A DNA stretch of 64,000 bases. It comes from Gordionus sp. m RMFG-2023. Its lineage: Eukaryota; Nematomorpha; Gordioida; Chordodea; Parachordodidae. How positions within the stretch are numbered: position 1 is the first letter of the stretch; each line of letters opens with the position of its first letter. The stretch lies in the NCBI RefSeq assembly GCF_954871325.1, contig NC_088778.1:16829666-16893665 (forward strand), in the 5' to 3' direction. The translations under genes and the position numbers were made by a program. The notes under the pieces were generated by a model. The model was given only the letters and a program-made list of their open reading frames with translations. It was not told the origin of the DNA and did not search any database. Shown one piece after another: positions 23,223 to 36,108 of the stretch.

Positions 23223-24122
23223 CATTAGCATCTCTAGGATTTTCCTATGGGGTAGGGGTATTTTTCTTCATTCTCATAAGGATAGTGGCAAAACTAATCT
23301 AATAAATGTATATAATATGTAGGAAAAAACATTATTAAAATTTTATTTTTAAATTGTTTTATTAAAAAAATCTGGAAAAAATTCTATGTACTAACTATAT
23401 TATATTTTAAAAAAAAGGTCATAACATAGAGGAGATGTGGCATAAATGGTGTTTGAAGACTGACAACAACCCTTTACCTTTTTATCTATTGGATTAATTT
23501 GTCATTGGTCAAAATGTGTATATTTAATGGTATGATTAATATTCACCGAACCTCAGAAGCATTATAAGTAAGAAGGAAATTCAAAGATCAAGGAACCTCA
23601 TCTCCAATAAACTACAAACTTTATAAATAAAATAGTTCTAATTTAATAAAAAATTTATAACTAATGCCTAATCTGACTTTCATAGAATATATCCTACCTA
23701 CCTTTACCATTTTTTTCTTCAATTTGTATTTGTTCATATTTTTTCATACTCATCCTTATTTAACTTTTGTATTTCTAATTCTTCTGTTCTACAAAATGGA
23801 AGTTTGTATGAACAATATTTAAAAAATTCTAGATATTTATTAATAATTAAAATATTATAAAAATACTTTTTTATTTCTCTCTTTAATTAAAAAATTTTCC
23901 ATTTTATTATTTTTCTTTGATTAATGTTAATATACTAACAAGGAACGGAAATTTTAATAAAATTTATTTATGTTGGAAAATTGATATTCAAATATTTGCA
24001 AAATTTTGACTGGGAGAGGGGGGGGTGTAAATTATTATATCTTAAAATGATATTTATGAAAACAGTCAAATTTGCTAGGGGGGAGGGGATTTCCTCCTTT
24101 CCCTCCATTGGTTACGCGCCTG
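23223..24122 (-). mobile_element. Internally deleted hAT (same family as 31,686-33,167)
   Basis: The right edge, read in reverse, begins CAGGCGCGTAACCAATGG, matching the left end of the element at 31,686; homology continues for about 300 bp. The left edge CATTAGCATCTCTAGGATTT aligns with the inverted right end of the same element. The flanks GTCAAAAT and GCCTAAAA match at five of eight bases, so any duplication has decayed. The transposase region is missing, making this a non-autonomous derivative in the opposite orientation. Confidence 0.7.
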
Positions 24123-24449
24123 GCCTAAAATAATACGTAAGATCGAGATAGAGGTTCAAACCTTTCTTACATCTATGCGCAAAATCTCCAGATTTACATA
24201 ATATTGGCTATTAATCAACATAATTATAATGTGGTAAATTTCCCACCAAAGAAATCGGTATAAATATTGGTTAATTTTTTTTGATATTTTTGAATTTTTT
24301 ATTTATATAGCACATTTAGTAAATAAAATTGAGATTTTTGTAAAAAAAATATGAAGAAATAATTATTAGGACCAACATTCAAAATAATTTCTATTTATCA
24401 TCCTTTTTTTTAATACTAATAAATTTATAATAAATTCCAAATGTATTAG

Positions 24450-24565
24450 CGCGCCAAATTTAAGCTATCCCGAATTGTCGCCGCACTGAATTTACGCTGT
24501 GTCGAATTGCCGTCACGCTGAATTTACGCTGTGCCGAATTTTCCGTACCGAATTGACATGGATCC
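24450..24565. repeat. GC-rich minisatellite, unit about 31 bp
   Basis: Three to four imperfect copies built on CTGAATTTACGCTGTGCCGA and AATTGCCG. It stands out sharply from the AT-rich surroundings. No function is apparent. Confidence 0.65.
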
Positions 24566-26280
24566 TAAATTTATGCCGATAACATATTTTCTATCTGAGA
24601 TAAACGTTTCTATTTGCAACTGTTACAAAAATTGGCTATTTAGCCTGCCTATATAATGATAGATTGTGATGTAATTCATTTTACTAGTAATAAATGATGC
24701 ACTTTTGGTTAATCCAAATGATAAACATGAAAATAATTCTTCTCTAAGAAATAGCAAAACATATTTATGAAAAAAACTTTCTTAAATTTCAATTATTTTT
24801 AAAACATTTTTGAAATTAATTTTTTTTATTAATAATTTATCCGTTTGGTATATTTTTTTTAAAAGGATTTTTTTCAAACATTAAAAATAATCTCATGTCA
24901 ATTCCATTATTTCAAATTTGAAAAATAATTTTTAATAATATCAATTTTATAACAAAATTATTCAATTATTAACGTCATTTTATAGATAAATAAATATATT
25001 ATTTCAAACTTCATAATGTTGCTAAAATAGTTTATGGACAATGCAATTTAGTTATCACTAAAAATTTTTACCAGAAAATACATTAATAATTATGATATAT
25101 ATGACATTACAAATAAATTCATTGACCATTATATAATTTCAGGACTCAAGATTTATTATTATGGTACCATTTCATTACCGATAATCATTCAATTTATTAG
25201 TCCCTTTAAAATTGTTACATGAGCATAAACAAAAATACGAAATCTTTATTATTATGTTTGGGAAATTGTTTAAAACAAAGAATACTTCCCTTTAACCAAC
25301 TCATTAGTTGAAAAAGACTGATTAATTTTTATAACATTAAATATTTTAAAGATGGAATCAGGAAACGAGTTTTATAACATTAGAATATATTATAATTATA
25401 AAGTTTTCCTTATAGCATAAAAATTAATAATTATACTCAGTAAATAATGAACAAGATAGTAATAAAGCATTAATACTTAGCAAGGGTTAAACAAAATGAT
25501 GTTTTTCTCTTTAGTCTTTAGATATATTACAATTATCTGTTCTATAATTTGTATTATGCCCGATTTTCCAAGCCTTAGAAAAAAGTACTTAGAAAAATTG
25601 GACAAAATACCTAGTGATTATCTAGAGAATTTTTATTCAGCCACACACACTGGTCTTCTGAAATTTTATGTTTATTTATATAAACAATAAGTATTATAAT
25701 TAAAATTAAAATTATGATAATAAATGTTCAAATAACAAAGTTCATAGATTTTTTGACAAATGTGAGAACCTCTCCCCCCCTCCATATATTTTATGACTAT
25801 GGCAATAAAGTTGAAAAATCTAAATATTTATTTTTAGAATATTTAAATTATAATATTTTCTTAAATTTAAGCGTAAAATAAAATATAATACATAATTTAG
25901 ATTTAAAATAACTCCCTTTTTATGCTGATATATATAAAATATCAATAAAAATTTTAAATAACCTTAATGATAAAATTTTCAATTATTAATTAAAATTGAA
26001 CCATTTAATTCTTTATATAAATTTTTAGACGAATACTGGATTTAAAATTTATAAGTAGAGGATATAATTATAAAAATAATCTCATCTATAAATTGAATAA
26101 GAATTTCATAATCATTCATGTTTATATATTACAAGTAATATGCGTAATAGGACAATACATATTTATAATATCTTAGAAAATTGTCCGAAAAATATAGAAT
26201 AAATTTAAGTGGAAATAATCATTTGTTGATAAATAAATTTCAAATTAGTTATAAAAATCAAAAATAAATATAATTTATTT
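24566..26280. other. AT-rich DNA with one short open frame
   Basis: No gene is supported. A 64-codon frame at 25,496-25,690 on the plus strand has a hydrophobic start (FSLVFRYITIICSIICIM) followed by a charged stretch, so a short secreted product is conceivable. With no homology, repeats or cleavage sites it is more likely chance. Confidence 0.35.
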
Positions 26281-26284
26281 AAAA

Positions 26285-26431
26285 ATATCCGGGCCGGGCC
26301 TGAAAATTTTATTTTAAAAAAAGCCGGGCTAAGCCTGAAAATTTCTTTTAAAAAAAACCCAGGCCGGGCCGAAAAAATTTTGAAAAAAAATCTGGGCTGT
26401 GCCCTGCAAATGGTACCTCTGCAGGGCTCTG
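26285..26431. mobile_element. GC-rich hAT-like MITE copy abutting a hAT
   Basis: The right end read in reverse is CAGAGCCCTGCAGAGGTACC, very close to the left end of the element at 46,394. Blocks of CCGGGCCGGGCC alternate with A/T runs. The left end is unclear. The hAT transposase frame stops being recognisable exactly at this element's right edge, so the junction truncates it. Confidence 0.6.
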
Positions 26432-27445
26432 TTATTCTTCTTAAAAAAGAGAATGTTCTCTCATTAGTTTACTAATGGGAAGAGTTGCTAATATATATAA
26501 TCATTTTAATACATTTGGGAATATAATCTAAAATGTGTTTGAAATTATACAATTCATAGCATTTTTTGGGATATCTTAGTTAATCTTTTAAACATAGAAT
26601 GTTATTTTTTCCTATCACCATCTGAAAAAGATTGGGAAGGCTTTTGTGGAAGTAATATCTGCAGATTGGTAAGTGCTGCATGATGAATTAAAAACAATTC
26701 ATTTATTTGGATTATAGTTTTATTATACTTTTCTACTGATCTTATACTAATGTTTTGACAATGAGCTTGCCTTGCTGCAAGTCGAGGGAGACAAATGTTA
26801 AACACGTATAGCTTTCCTTTTGACTCAACAATAACATATAAAATTGAAATTCTTCATCAACAGTAGCCCTAATTTCCTTGAGTTCTAATAAAATTCTCTC
26901 CGCTATTCTCAACTTCTTAATCAAGTCAATGCCATGTTTTCGAAAAGTATTACATATAGTTGTATAATTAAATAATACATTCTAATGAGAAAAAAAAATT
27001 GAAATAAGCATTGAATCCAATAATTTTCTTGCTTCTGAGGAAATATTTCTTTCAAGCCATTGTGATATTTCAGTAATGGCATTAATAATCGGCTCTTTTA
27101 AATCCATAAATGCTGTTACTGCTTGATGACTCCATCTCGTTGGACAAGCTTGCCCTTTCTTTCTCCCTTTTGGAACAGGAGTTTCAGAAAAATTATTATT
27201 TGAAAATGGTAGATAAATATTACGCACATTTGAAAATAATAGGTAAATATTAGGCCAATGAAAACTTGAAATCGAAATTAATTGAAAAAATAACTTAATA
27301 GATGAATGCGATAATGAGATAGGAATAAATATTAACAAATATAAATTAATATAAACATTAATATTTTTGAGAAATATATCCGGCATCTGCATTTTTTGGC
27401 TTTGGGGGGATTCTCCCCCCCCCCCCACCGCCACATACGCTCCTG
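26432..27445 (-). mobile_element. ZMYM1-like hAT, truncated, 1.0 kb
   Basis: The right edge, read in reverse, starts CAGGAGCGTATGTGGCGG plus a G-run. The leader that follows aligns with 11,270-11,450 (for example TCAATTAATTTCG and AATATTTACCTATTATTTT). The N-terminal half of the transposase is deleted. The 3' end is cut off at 26,431 by the GC-rich element. Confidence 0.7.
26440..27195 (-). pseudogene. ZMYM1-like hAT transposase, C-terminal half
   Basis: Reads ETPVPKGRKKGQACPTRWSH, AVTAFMDLKEPIINAITEIS, KLLDSML, then ERILLELKEIRATVDEEF, FNICLPRLAARQAHCQNISI, LQILLPQKPSQSFSDGDRKK and finally NERTFSFLRRI. Each block has a direct counterpart in the 11.5-13.5-kb copy. Several frames are used, and the catalytic first half and the last helices are missing. 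It is a dead fragment. Confidence 0.8.
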
Positions 27446-30400
27446 GATTATATTCGTAATGCCCGTCCTCCTCTCTTTATCTCTTGACGTTACTAAGATT
27501 TTAAATCAAGAAAACGGTGAGTTAATTGAGGAAATTAAGACCAGAAAAGTCTTTAATATTTGGGGGAAGGTTAAATAATGAAAAATCTTGCTGGGTAATT
27601 TTTCTCCGCAAATTGATTGTTATTAGGTTTGGGATGAGAAGTCAAAATAAATCTTGGCCTTTTCTGAAACAAGTTTATACAATTAGCTTTAGGCGAACTT
27701 AGGTTAGGTTATTTGAGGTTTTGCCTTTAAAGATAAATCAGTTATATTATTTGGTTAATTTTTTAATAAATATTTATTTATTCATCTGTATACAAAAGGG
27801 TATATATCTAGTAATACAAAAAATTTGTAAGTACTATAAGAAGAATTGCGTGTTAAATTTAAATGTTAAATATTTTGATATGTTTGAATTGTCGTTTTAA
27901 AATATTAAGCGTGATTATGGAGTAAATTTTCTTTAAGAGGTTTAAAAGGCGTTTGCATGTGCACATATTAAACTTTCATGATTCTTCTCCCCTCTAGAGA
28001 TGCCATATTTTTTAAAGGTTTGCAGATATAATTTGATTAATATATTCAAATTATCTTTTATTTACAAGCCGTTTCAACACATCATGGGGCACATGAGTCC
28101 ATTCCAATATCCAAAACTAATTAAATCTAAGGTTTCAAATTTAACTCTATAATAGATAATTACGATATATACACTTCTCGATAAAATAATATATGCTTTA
28201 ATATGTTAATTTTTATAAAATATTTTATCACAATTTTTTTTATTACATCATAAAATTTCGATTTTTAGTGTTCCCCGTTATTTTTATTAATACAAAAATA
28301 TGTTATTGTGATATAATTTCCTTACATGATTTTATTTTGTGGTTTTATGTACCACTTTACTTAATCCAATGCACCTTTGTTTTTTTAAACTGAAAGTCAA
28401 AATAAATCAAAAAATTTAGTTTTCTATAAAAATTATCTGCTACCTTTAAGGTAACTGCCAATATTTTTTGTTAATATTTTTATAAACAAAATTCAGTCCT
28501 CGGTGTAATTTATATCCTAGTTATTAGAATTAGTGTGATTTTAAATAAGCATATTTCGAAACCAGTACTCTGTGCCCCGGTTCCCTAATTTTTATTTAAG
28601 TTATTAGGATTAGTGGATGTTGAGTAAGCATAGTGTTTATATTCACACCACATTTAATAAATTATAATAAGAGAGACTAACACTGATGTCGAGGGGGATA
28701 AGAAAGCAACGTCCATAACATTTAACTATTAAATGTAAAATTTGATGTATTTTTATGTCCAATTATTCTATCACATTTCTCAAAAATAGGGGGATCAAAA
28801 TTCAAGAGATATTGGCCATTGTTTTTGCCCTTATTCCTAAAATTATTTGTAATATTACTTATATTTATTAACTGTTTCACTCGGGGGGAAACAGTTTAAG
28901 TGGAGAATTTGGCACCCCTAACAAATTTAAAACTACCCCCTAAACAATGATAGGTGAAGATCTAGGAGGTTTTTATTGTGTAGATATGTTATCCTATCAA
29001 TTACATAATATATTTTAATGGATTTTTTAAAAAAAGACTATTTTTGGTCCTGCTCGAATATTTTTAATTTTAAACCAGGCTGGAATTCTTTATATTTTTA
29101 TCCATTTACGGCCTACCCCGAAATTTTTAAAATGTTGTTATTTTGAATATTTAGGCTTTATTTTGTAAATTGTTTTGAAGAAAAATTGAAAATATGAGCG
29201 TAAATAAATGTTAACCGATCCCTTATATAATTTTAATTTAAATTAATTTTTTAAAAACTGTCTGGCAAGATTTTCTAAAAAATAGAAGTTCTTAGATCAA
29301 ACTAGGGGTGTAAATTTAATTTATATATTTAGACTGGCTTGACCCGAATTTTTAAAATTTTACCATTTTACAACCAGATTCGAAACCTGCGGGTCTTTGA
29401 TTAAAAATAATTTTAATCCAAAGTATAAAAAAAATTCGCAGAAGAACAAAATATCTGGGGGCATGCACAAAATTAAGAAAGAAAAATAATTCATTTTTTT
29501 AAAGAAAGAATATATACATTTAAATTATACTTTTATATCTAAAAAAATACATATATAACATTGTAATGTATTCAATTGTATACTATTGTATTGCTATTGT
29601 GAATTGATAAAGCTCTCATTTTCGTTAATTTTAATATAAACAGTTTATTTTTTCTGAACTTATTTTTCGAATTATTAATTTTATTACAAATATATTTTGA
29701 AATAATATTTTACAGAGTTGACCAAAATTAAAAGGAGGTAGTATTATACCAAAATAATTCTATATATATTTTTAGTATGATCAAAATATATGATATATTA
29801 TTATTTTAATATTTTTCAAAGATCATACAGATTTCAAGCAAATTTTTATTTTAGTTAAGTAACAATTAAAATTCGTGCGAATTATATTTTTAGATTAGGG
29901 CTATATAATGGTTAGGTGAATTACATGATATATTTCCATATTTTCTAGGGTGCGATCATTTTTAACTGCCTTTCTACTATCCATAAATTTCTATACCATT
30001 AGTTCATTTATATTGAAATTTAATTTTACATTAATCTTGTGAATACTTAATAAATATTTGTTGAGTTGATATCATAAATTAATAATGATGACCAGTTGAA
30101 TACAACAGATCAAATTAACTTTTTGCAAAATTTATATGCGAATTATATTAATATCGATTATTTATTAAATTTACGACGACATGAAAGTAGTTACATTAAT
30201 ATTAATAATTGTTTGATCTTAGGTTATTTAATATAAATTAAGTATAAGACAATTTGAACAATAGCAAAAAAAAATATTGAAATAAGAGATTTGAGATAAG
30301 ACATAAATATATTATATGGACAGAATAAATTCGATCATTTCGTAAGTAGAGTAATAATCTTTGAAATCAAGATCTGATTTTTAAATTAAAGCGGTTGATG

Positions 30401-31677
30401 ATATATTATTTATTTTTACAATAAGATAATAATCCGTTGATTCGAATCTTATGCCTACGAGAAGGCTTATAAGAATTAAATATGTATGTAGCCCAAAAGC
30501 ATAGAATATTATTTATAATAAAGCTAAAAAATAAATTTCCAAGGATTTTAAGATTATAGAATGCTGAAATAAGAATCCTTAAAACATTCTTCATTTTTCC
30601 ATTTCACATAGAAAATGGCTATATTTCCTTGGAATTCAGTTAGGTTGCGATTTGGGACTGTAATTACTATTTAAATATTTATTTTATTTTTTAATTATAT
30701 AATACTTAATTAATAATGTACATTAGTTTATTTTTCGTTGGCATCATATTAATTCAAAACGCATATCAAAATATTTGTCTGTGTGGTATAAAAAAAAATT
30801 TTGTGGGAATTAATAGACCTTATGAATTTCAAAAAAAGCGAGTATATTATAGCGCTTTAAAATATTTTTTAATTATAAATAGTGCAAGAGAATTTACCTA
30901 TTTCTAAAATTTAATTGGTTTTCAAAAAATATATAAAAATTGGATTTTTAAAAGAAAAGCCAATGAATCAAGCTTAAATTTAAATCTATCGGGTAGGACC
31001 GAACGTCTGAAATAATTTATTTTAAAGTGCAAAAGGTAGAGATGCCCGGCACGCTTAATAGAGAATAGAAATAAGATTATTCTAAAGCTTTTATGTTAAA
31101 ATAATTTATTTTATTTAGCTTTTAATTTTAATATGACCTGTCACCTTGATCATTTATTCAGAAAAACAATTTCATTTCCCTACATATTGTGTTAATACTA
31201 AAATCATGAAATCACCTTGGTAAAAATTAAGAATCGACAGGATCTATATCTTATCCGGCACTGATCGGAATTAATTTTTGACGGGATCAGACCAAACCAT
31301 GTTTTATCAAAAGGTATGTAGTCGAGAGAGGGCACACAGTGCCTATGCCGATCGTGCCCCCGTTAGGAATTTTTAAAGAAATAGGTGGCAAGGGCGTGCC
31401 TTTTACAAACAATTTGATTTTTTTATAATGGTATTTTAGCATATTAGTAAACACAAAATATTTTATAAACAAAATGGTAGTCTATTAATCTAATTTAACA
31501 TATTTAATTTAAAAACTAGTCCTTTTCTCTTTTAATTGGATCTCAAAAAAGAATTTCTAATAGAAAACGCATATATATAACGAATGGTGCAATTATACCA
31601 TTGATAACAGCCATTTACAAGATAGAACACTTAAACTACGATATTTATATAAATAAATTTGGAAACATCCCAATTTA
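27446..31677. other. AT-rich DNA with weak repeats only
   Basis: No supported gene in 4.2 kb. Visible are a ~80-bp diverged direct repeat near 28,510-28,650 (TTATTAGAATTAGTG and TTATTAGGATTAGTG), and a patch at 28,895-28,970 resembling 60,820-60,890 (CTAACAAATTTA, ATGATAGGT(G)AGAT). There are also two eroded CCCGA-rich patches at 29,045-29,400. The 61-codon frame at 31,287-31,472 is not recognised. Confidence 0.4.
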
Positions 31678-31685
31678 GATGCACA

Positions 31686-33167
31686 CAGGCGCGTAACCAA
31701 TGGGGGGGCCCAATCAAAATTTTACAAATATTTGAATATCAATTTTCCAACATATTATTCAAAAATATTAATAAAATAGAAAAATATTTAGTTAAAGAGA
31801 TTGAAATCAAACGATAATTTATTTTATTATTATATATATTTATTTTATGAAATTCAAAATTAGTAGTGAGTTAGAATTAATAAGTATTTTTAATAATATT
31901 TTAATTATTAATATATATCTATAATTTTTTAAATATTATTTATTTTTACTTCCATTTTGTAGAACAGAAGAAATAGAAATACAAAAGTTAAATATGGCTA
32001 AGCATGAAAAAAAGTAATGTGTCGTCAGAAGCGATATCATTATTGAATTCAATAGATCAATCAGAGTTTATCATTGCTGCTAGTTGCATCAATAAATTAT
32101 TTTTAGTTCACTACTTTGTAGAAATTTACAAAAACCAAATTTAGAATTGGTTCAGGTTATTGATTTGGCGGAAAATATACATGAACAGGTAGATACAATA
32201 AGAATGAATGTAGATAAATATTTTCATAATATTTAACTAGACGTTGAATTGAAGGCTAAATTTTATGATATAACACTAATTAAACCTCGTCTAGCACCTA
32301 GGCCATTATTGAGATGAAAATAAATATTGGTTTAACTGAAGAATATTATAAAATATTCATTTTCATCCCATTCTTAGATACTTTTTATTGCAAATAAAAG
32401 TACGGTTTTTAGATAAAAAAAACAAGTCTTTAGCAATCTTCAAGTTTTATTACCCAAAGATCCTTCTTCGTTTTCTAATGCCACTATTGGTAAAATTAAA
32501 TATTTAGCAAAATTTTATTCCTATATACTGAAATAAATTTAATCAGTGAATTCGAATTGTGGTATAAATATTTACTACGTTTAGCTATTTTATCTGAGCA
32601 TGCTATTGATGCGCTCAATCGGTGTAAAGAAACCTTGGCTCAATTTCCTAATATTTTGAAGTTGTTTTATATTCTTGCAGGTTTGCCTATTACAACATGT
32701 ACGAATGAAAGGACTTTTTCCAACTTGAGAAGGTTGAAAACATATTTACGAACTGAATCTCGGCTAAATGAGTTAGCTCTGTTAAATATCCACATTTCCA
32801 ATAAAAAAATTATATTCTACTTATATTGTATGAGAATTTAAGCTAAGGCTAGTTTTTAAAGCAAATTTTATAAAAAAAATGACATTACACTTTATTTCAA
32901 CTTTACATTTAAAAACTATACATTTAAAAAAACTTTATTATATATAATATACCTAACTTGAAATAATAAAAAATAGGCTTGTAATATCCATAAGCACGAA
33001 TTAGTAAATAATAATTAAAAATAGAAATATAATTATTATTAAATTATGAATAATTTAATAGAATAGCTAAAACATAAGACCCGGCCGAAGGCCAGGTAAA
33101 AGGAGTTTGGAATCGAAACCCCAAAAAATTCCCCCCCCCCTATAAGAAAATCCTGGATACGCCACTG
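31686..33167 (+). mobile_element. hAT element, internally deleted, with perfect 8-bp target duplication
   Basis: Left end CAGGCGCGTAACCAATGG; right end read in reverse CAGTGGCGTATCCAGG plus a G-run. Flanked exactly by GATGCACA at 31678-31685 and 33168-33175. The length of 1.48 kb is about half that of an autonomous copy: the leader is joined directly to the middle of the transposase near 32,010. The target duplication is intact although the coding region is eroded. The sister derivative at 23,223-24,122 lies in the opposite orientation. Confidence 0.88.
32015..32841 (+). pseudogene. ZMYM1-like hAT transposase, C-terminal half
   Basis: The first recognisable part is SSEAISLLNSIDQSEFIIAA and SCINKLF, matching ASKLLDSILIPNFFFALECI in the 12.6-kb copy. 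The last frame (32,557-32,841) has a complete dimerisation domain: FPNILKLFYILAGLPITTCT, NERTFSNLRRLKTYLRTESR, LNELALLNIH. The middle is full of stops. The catalytic domain is absent because of the internal deletion. Confidence 0.8.
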
Positions 33168-33599
33168 GATGCACACAAGCTGGAAAATGCTATGAAACCA
33201 AACAAAATAATATTTTTAGAGAATGCACTATAATAGTTGATCAATCACATTGATAAAAGAACCAAGATATATTTAACACTGCATATTATCTTGCAAAAGC
33301 AAATCGCTGATATAATACTTTGAATGGTTAATAGATTTCAAATACACAATGATTTAAATATGACATACATATTTTGCCTTCTAGGTATTCATATCCATCA
33401 ATTATGCACTGACACAATCAGTTTATAAAAAAAAACCAAAAAGGGTTGAATGAAATAGGGTCTGAATTGGATAATCAATTTTAGAAGATTGAAATGGTAC
33501 TTGGTGTACGATAGGTGTCTAAGCAGTCTTCGTAAATGCAGTTTGGAATAACTATGAGGCTTAATACGCATTTCAAAAATTCAGCAATAACAACAAAGC

Positions 33600-34430
33600 A
33601 AAATCTAACGGGCTGTCCACCCTAGAAAGTGGTAATTCTTATCGGATATCGCCTTGACATATGATGTTCTATTTGAATTATTTAATCTGTCTTTAAGGAT
33701 TCAGACAAGAAAAATTATTTACCTAAAGCTTTGTAGGTTCTAAATCTCTTATATAAATGAATTTTTTATTTAATATATCTAAAGAAGAACATATTAGCTC
33801 AAGAAGCTAGGGAAATAAATAAATTTGGATTAGTACTATTAAAGGAAAATAGAAGGCACTCTGGTAACAACGAATTAATTCATTATTAATAGATAATATG
33901 CAAAATAGATTAATGGATGGTATTTCTACTAATCATAGTTATTAAAATTACTATATTAAATTATACAGTTTTATATTTTTAGCTATCTTTGTCTAATATG
34001 AAATATTTATAAAGCGATAATTGACCATTAGACTCTCTTCATTATAGAGAAAAGCTAATTAAACGAATTTGTTCTTGAGGGAATATATTGATGATAACAA
34101 TAGTAATAAATCTCGTGATTTGAAACAGTTTCAAAATTGTTTTAACACAATTCCATGTAGTATTGCCGAATGTGAGTGCGGCTTTTACATTATGAATTTC
34201 ATGACAGATTTGCGTGCATGTCATATGATAAAACATATTTCCAGTTTAATGCTGATAAACGTTAACGGGCCTCTTCTCAGTTAGGGAAATTTTTCTCCAA
34301 ATATTATAAAGTGTTTGGCAAATATGAGGTTTGCAAATGAAACTAATCGAAATATGCGATTAATATTATTATTATTGAAAAAGATTCGCCATGCCGAGTA
34401 TTGTAGTTTTTTTCACCTTTTAAATCTATT
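33600..34430 (+). pseudogene. KIAA1586-like hAT transposase, C-terminal part
   Basis: The frame at 34,069-34,284 reads FQNCFNTIPCSIAECECGFY, IMNFMTDLRACHMIKHISSL and MLINVNGPLLS. The pattern F-x-x-x-x-N-T-I-P-C-S-x-A-E-C-x-x-G-F, then M-N, then R-x-x-x-x-I-x-x-I-S-S-L-M, then I-N-V-x-G-P-x-L-S is diagnostic of the KIAA1586/ZNF862-like hAT group. Upstream, YDVLFELFNLSLRIQTRK matches the usual helix before it. Stops and frame changes separate the blocks. Confidence 0.8.
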
Positions 34431-34435
34431 CCTAT

Positions 34436-36108
34436 ACCTGTGCGCAAAACAAAAATATCGGCGGCCGGCAAGAGTTTCAAAAATAGAATCGTCGGCCTGC
34501 GGCATGCCGATTTTTAGCCGCCGTATGCGGAATAAATTGGCGTACAGTTATAAATTTTTTGTAACATATTTTTTTAAGAAAAACTAAATTAAAATATACA
34601 TTCGCTACAGATATCTTGGCATATTTTTAGATCTTTATTGAAGAGGAAACTCATAAATTCAAAATAGATTTTCTAATTTTCTAATTAGTATGTATAAAAA
34701 TAATTTTAGTTAAATTTTCCGGATATAATGATGATCTCTTTGAATTTAACGTAAACTAAGCAGTAGAGAAAACTTTTTCACTAAGTGTGCTAGTTGTCGG
34801 AATACAAAGAATTTTTTAACTAGCGTGGAAAAATTAGAAAGTTCGATCCTCTATTCTCTCCAAAAATTTAGAACATCTATATCTTATGAATGGCGTTTCC
34901 CAATGGCATTCTTGTTCTAAATCACTTAAAGTGGAATCATTATTTGTACTTACTGTTATGTTTGTTGCAAATTTTGTCTAACAATTTGAATTTAATATTT
35001 CCTCTTGATTCTCAATAGATCTATTAACTACCCTAATATCACATGCTCTATACGTTAATTCCTACACTCAATAATTTTGTTATACTATATACATTGACAT
35101 AATTTTCAATTTTAGAAATCTTAGGTCTAGATGAAAAGCCAATATATAGATTATTTTTGTTAAATGAATATACTTATATATTATTAATTGCAGATCACAA
35201 ACAGGAAATTGTAACGCAAATTTTTCTTAGCATATTTTTCTTTAGGGAAATAATTTTGAGCTATTTTTATCAATTACTATTAAATTTGTTTCATTATAAG
35301 TCTAAAAAAAGATGCCAAGTTTAAGGTAAACTTTGTGCAGATAGAACTTCAACTGTTTCTTTAAATTTTAAAAGAAAAGCTAATGGTTCCTCTACTAGAT
35401 CTGATTAATAGTTTGAAAGAGTGTTTTCAAATTATTTTCAAAACTTTATTAATTAAATTTTTATTTTCTCCAGATATGCTTTCATTTCAAGCATAATTAA
35501 TATACTATGCCACCTGGTTGGAACATTTAATTTTAACGTTTTCATATGTGTGGCATTATTGTTATTATCATCATTGGAATCGTCAATTTGAAACGGGTAA
35601 TCGGCCTCGAACTCAGATTCAATTTCTGTAATTTTATATCTTTGAGCTGTGATAGTTTCCTCTTATTCTTTTGATAATATTTTCAACAAAAGGTATTTAA
35701 TACCATCTAATTCAACGAGTTTAAAACATGACCCAAGCATAAGTGGTGTTCATATTCACTTAATTAAACACCCTTTCAATATAAGGTCTCCATTTTAAAG
35801 ATATGTAAAATTATGGTAAATCTTGGAATTTTAATTTTTGATTGATTGAATTTTAAAATGATGTCAAAATAATTTTGATGATAAAATAGATATAAAATAA
35901 GACTTCATCCTGATTGCCATCAAAATTTACAACAAGGATATTTATTAATTATTAGAATAAAAATGCATATGTGGAAATTATATTTATTTTGCGCAGGCCA
36001 TTCGCCGCTGATATGAAAATCGGTGGCATCCGGGGTGATTTTCATAAACAGATGCGTTTTCGGCATGGGAAAAAATATCGGTGGCCGGCAAACGGTCGGA
36101 GTCTATCT
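34436..36108 (-). mobile_element. 1.67-kb insertion with a second hAT inside copy 1
   Basis: Flanked by ATTCCTAT (34428-34435) and CTTCCTAT (36109-36116), seven of eight bases alike; copy 2 has no insertion at this point. GC-rich patches near both ends share ATATCGGCGGCCGGCAA (about 34,457) and ATATCGGTGGCCGGCAA (about 36,075), in the same orientation. Minus-strand coding remains of another hAT lie at 35,250-35,700. Confidence 0.6.
35250..35700 (-). pseudogene. BED-type hAT transposase, middle part
   Basis: Minus strand reads EIESEFEADYPFQ, then KLNVPTRWHSILIMLEMKA and VEEPLAFLLKFKETVEVLSA followed by PTWHLFLDL. The blocks V-P-T-R-W-H-S-x-x-x-M-L-E and F-K-E-x-x-E-x-L-S-A-x-x-x-P-T are characteristic of Ac/ZBED-like hAT transposases. 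Frames are broken, and neither the BED finger nor the dimerisation domain is recognisable. Confidence 0.65.

Noticed and set aside
25496-25690. Small secreted protein
   Set aside because: A hydrophobic N-terminus alone is weak evidence in DNA this rich in A and T.
27690-27715. Telomere-like AACTTAGGTTAGGTTAT
   Set aside because: Only two short imperfect units; too little for a telomeric tract.
31287-31472. 61-codon minus-strand frame (PPISLKIPNGGTIGIGTVCP)
   Set aside because: Has non-random-looking residues but no family I can name, and no second exon or repeat partner.
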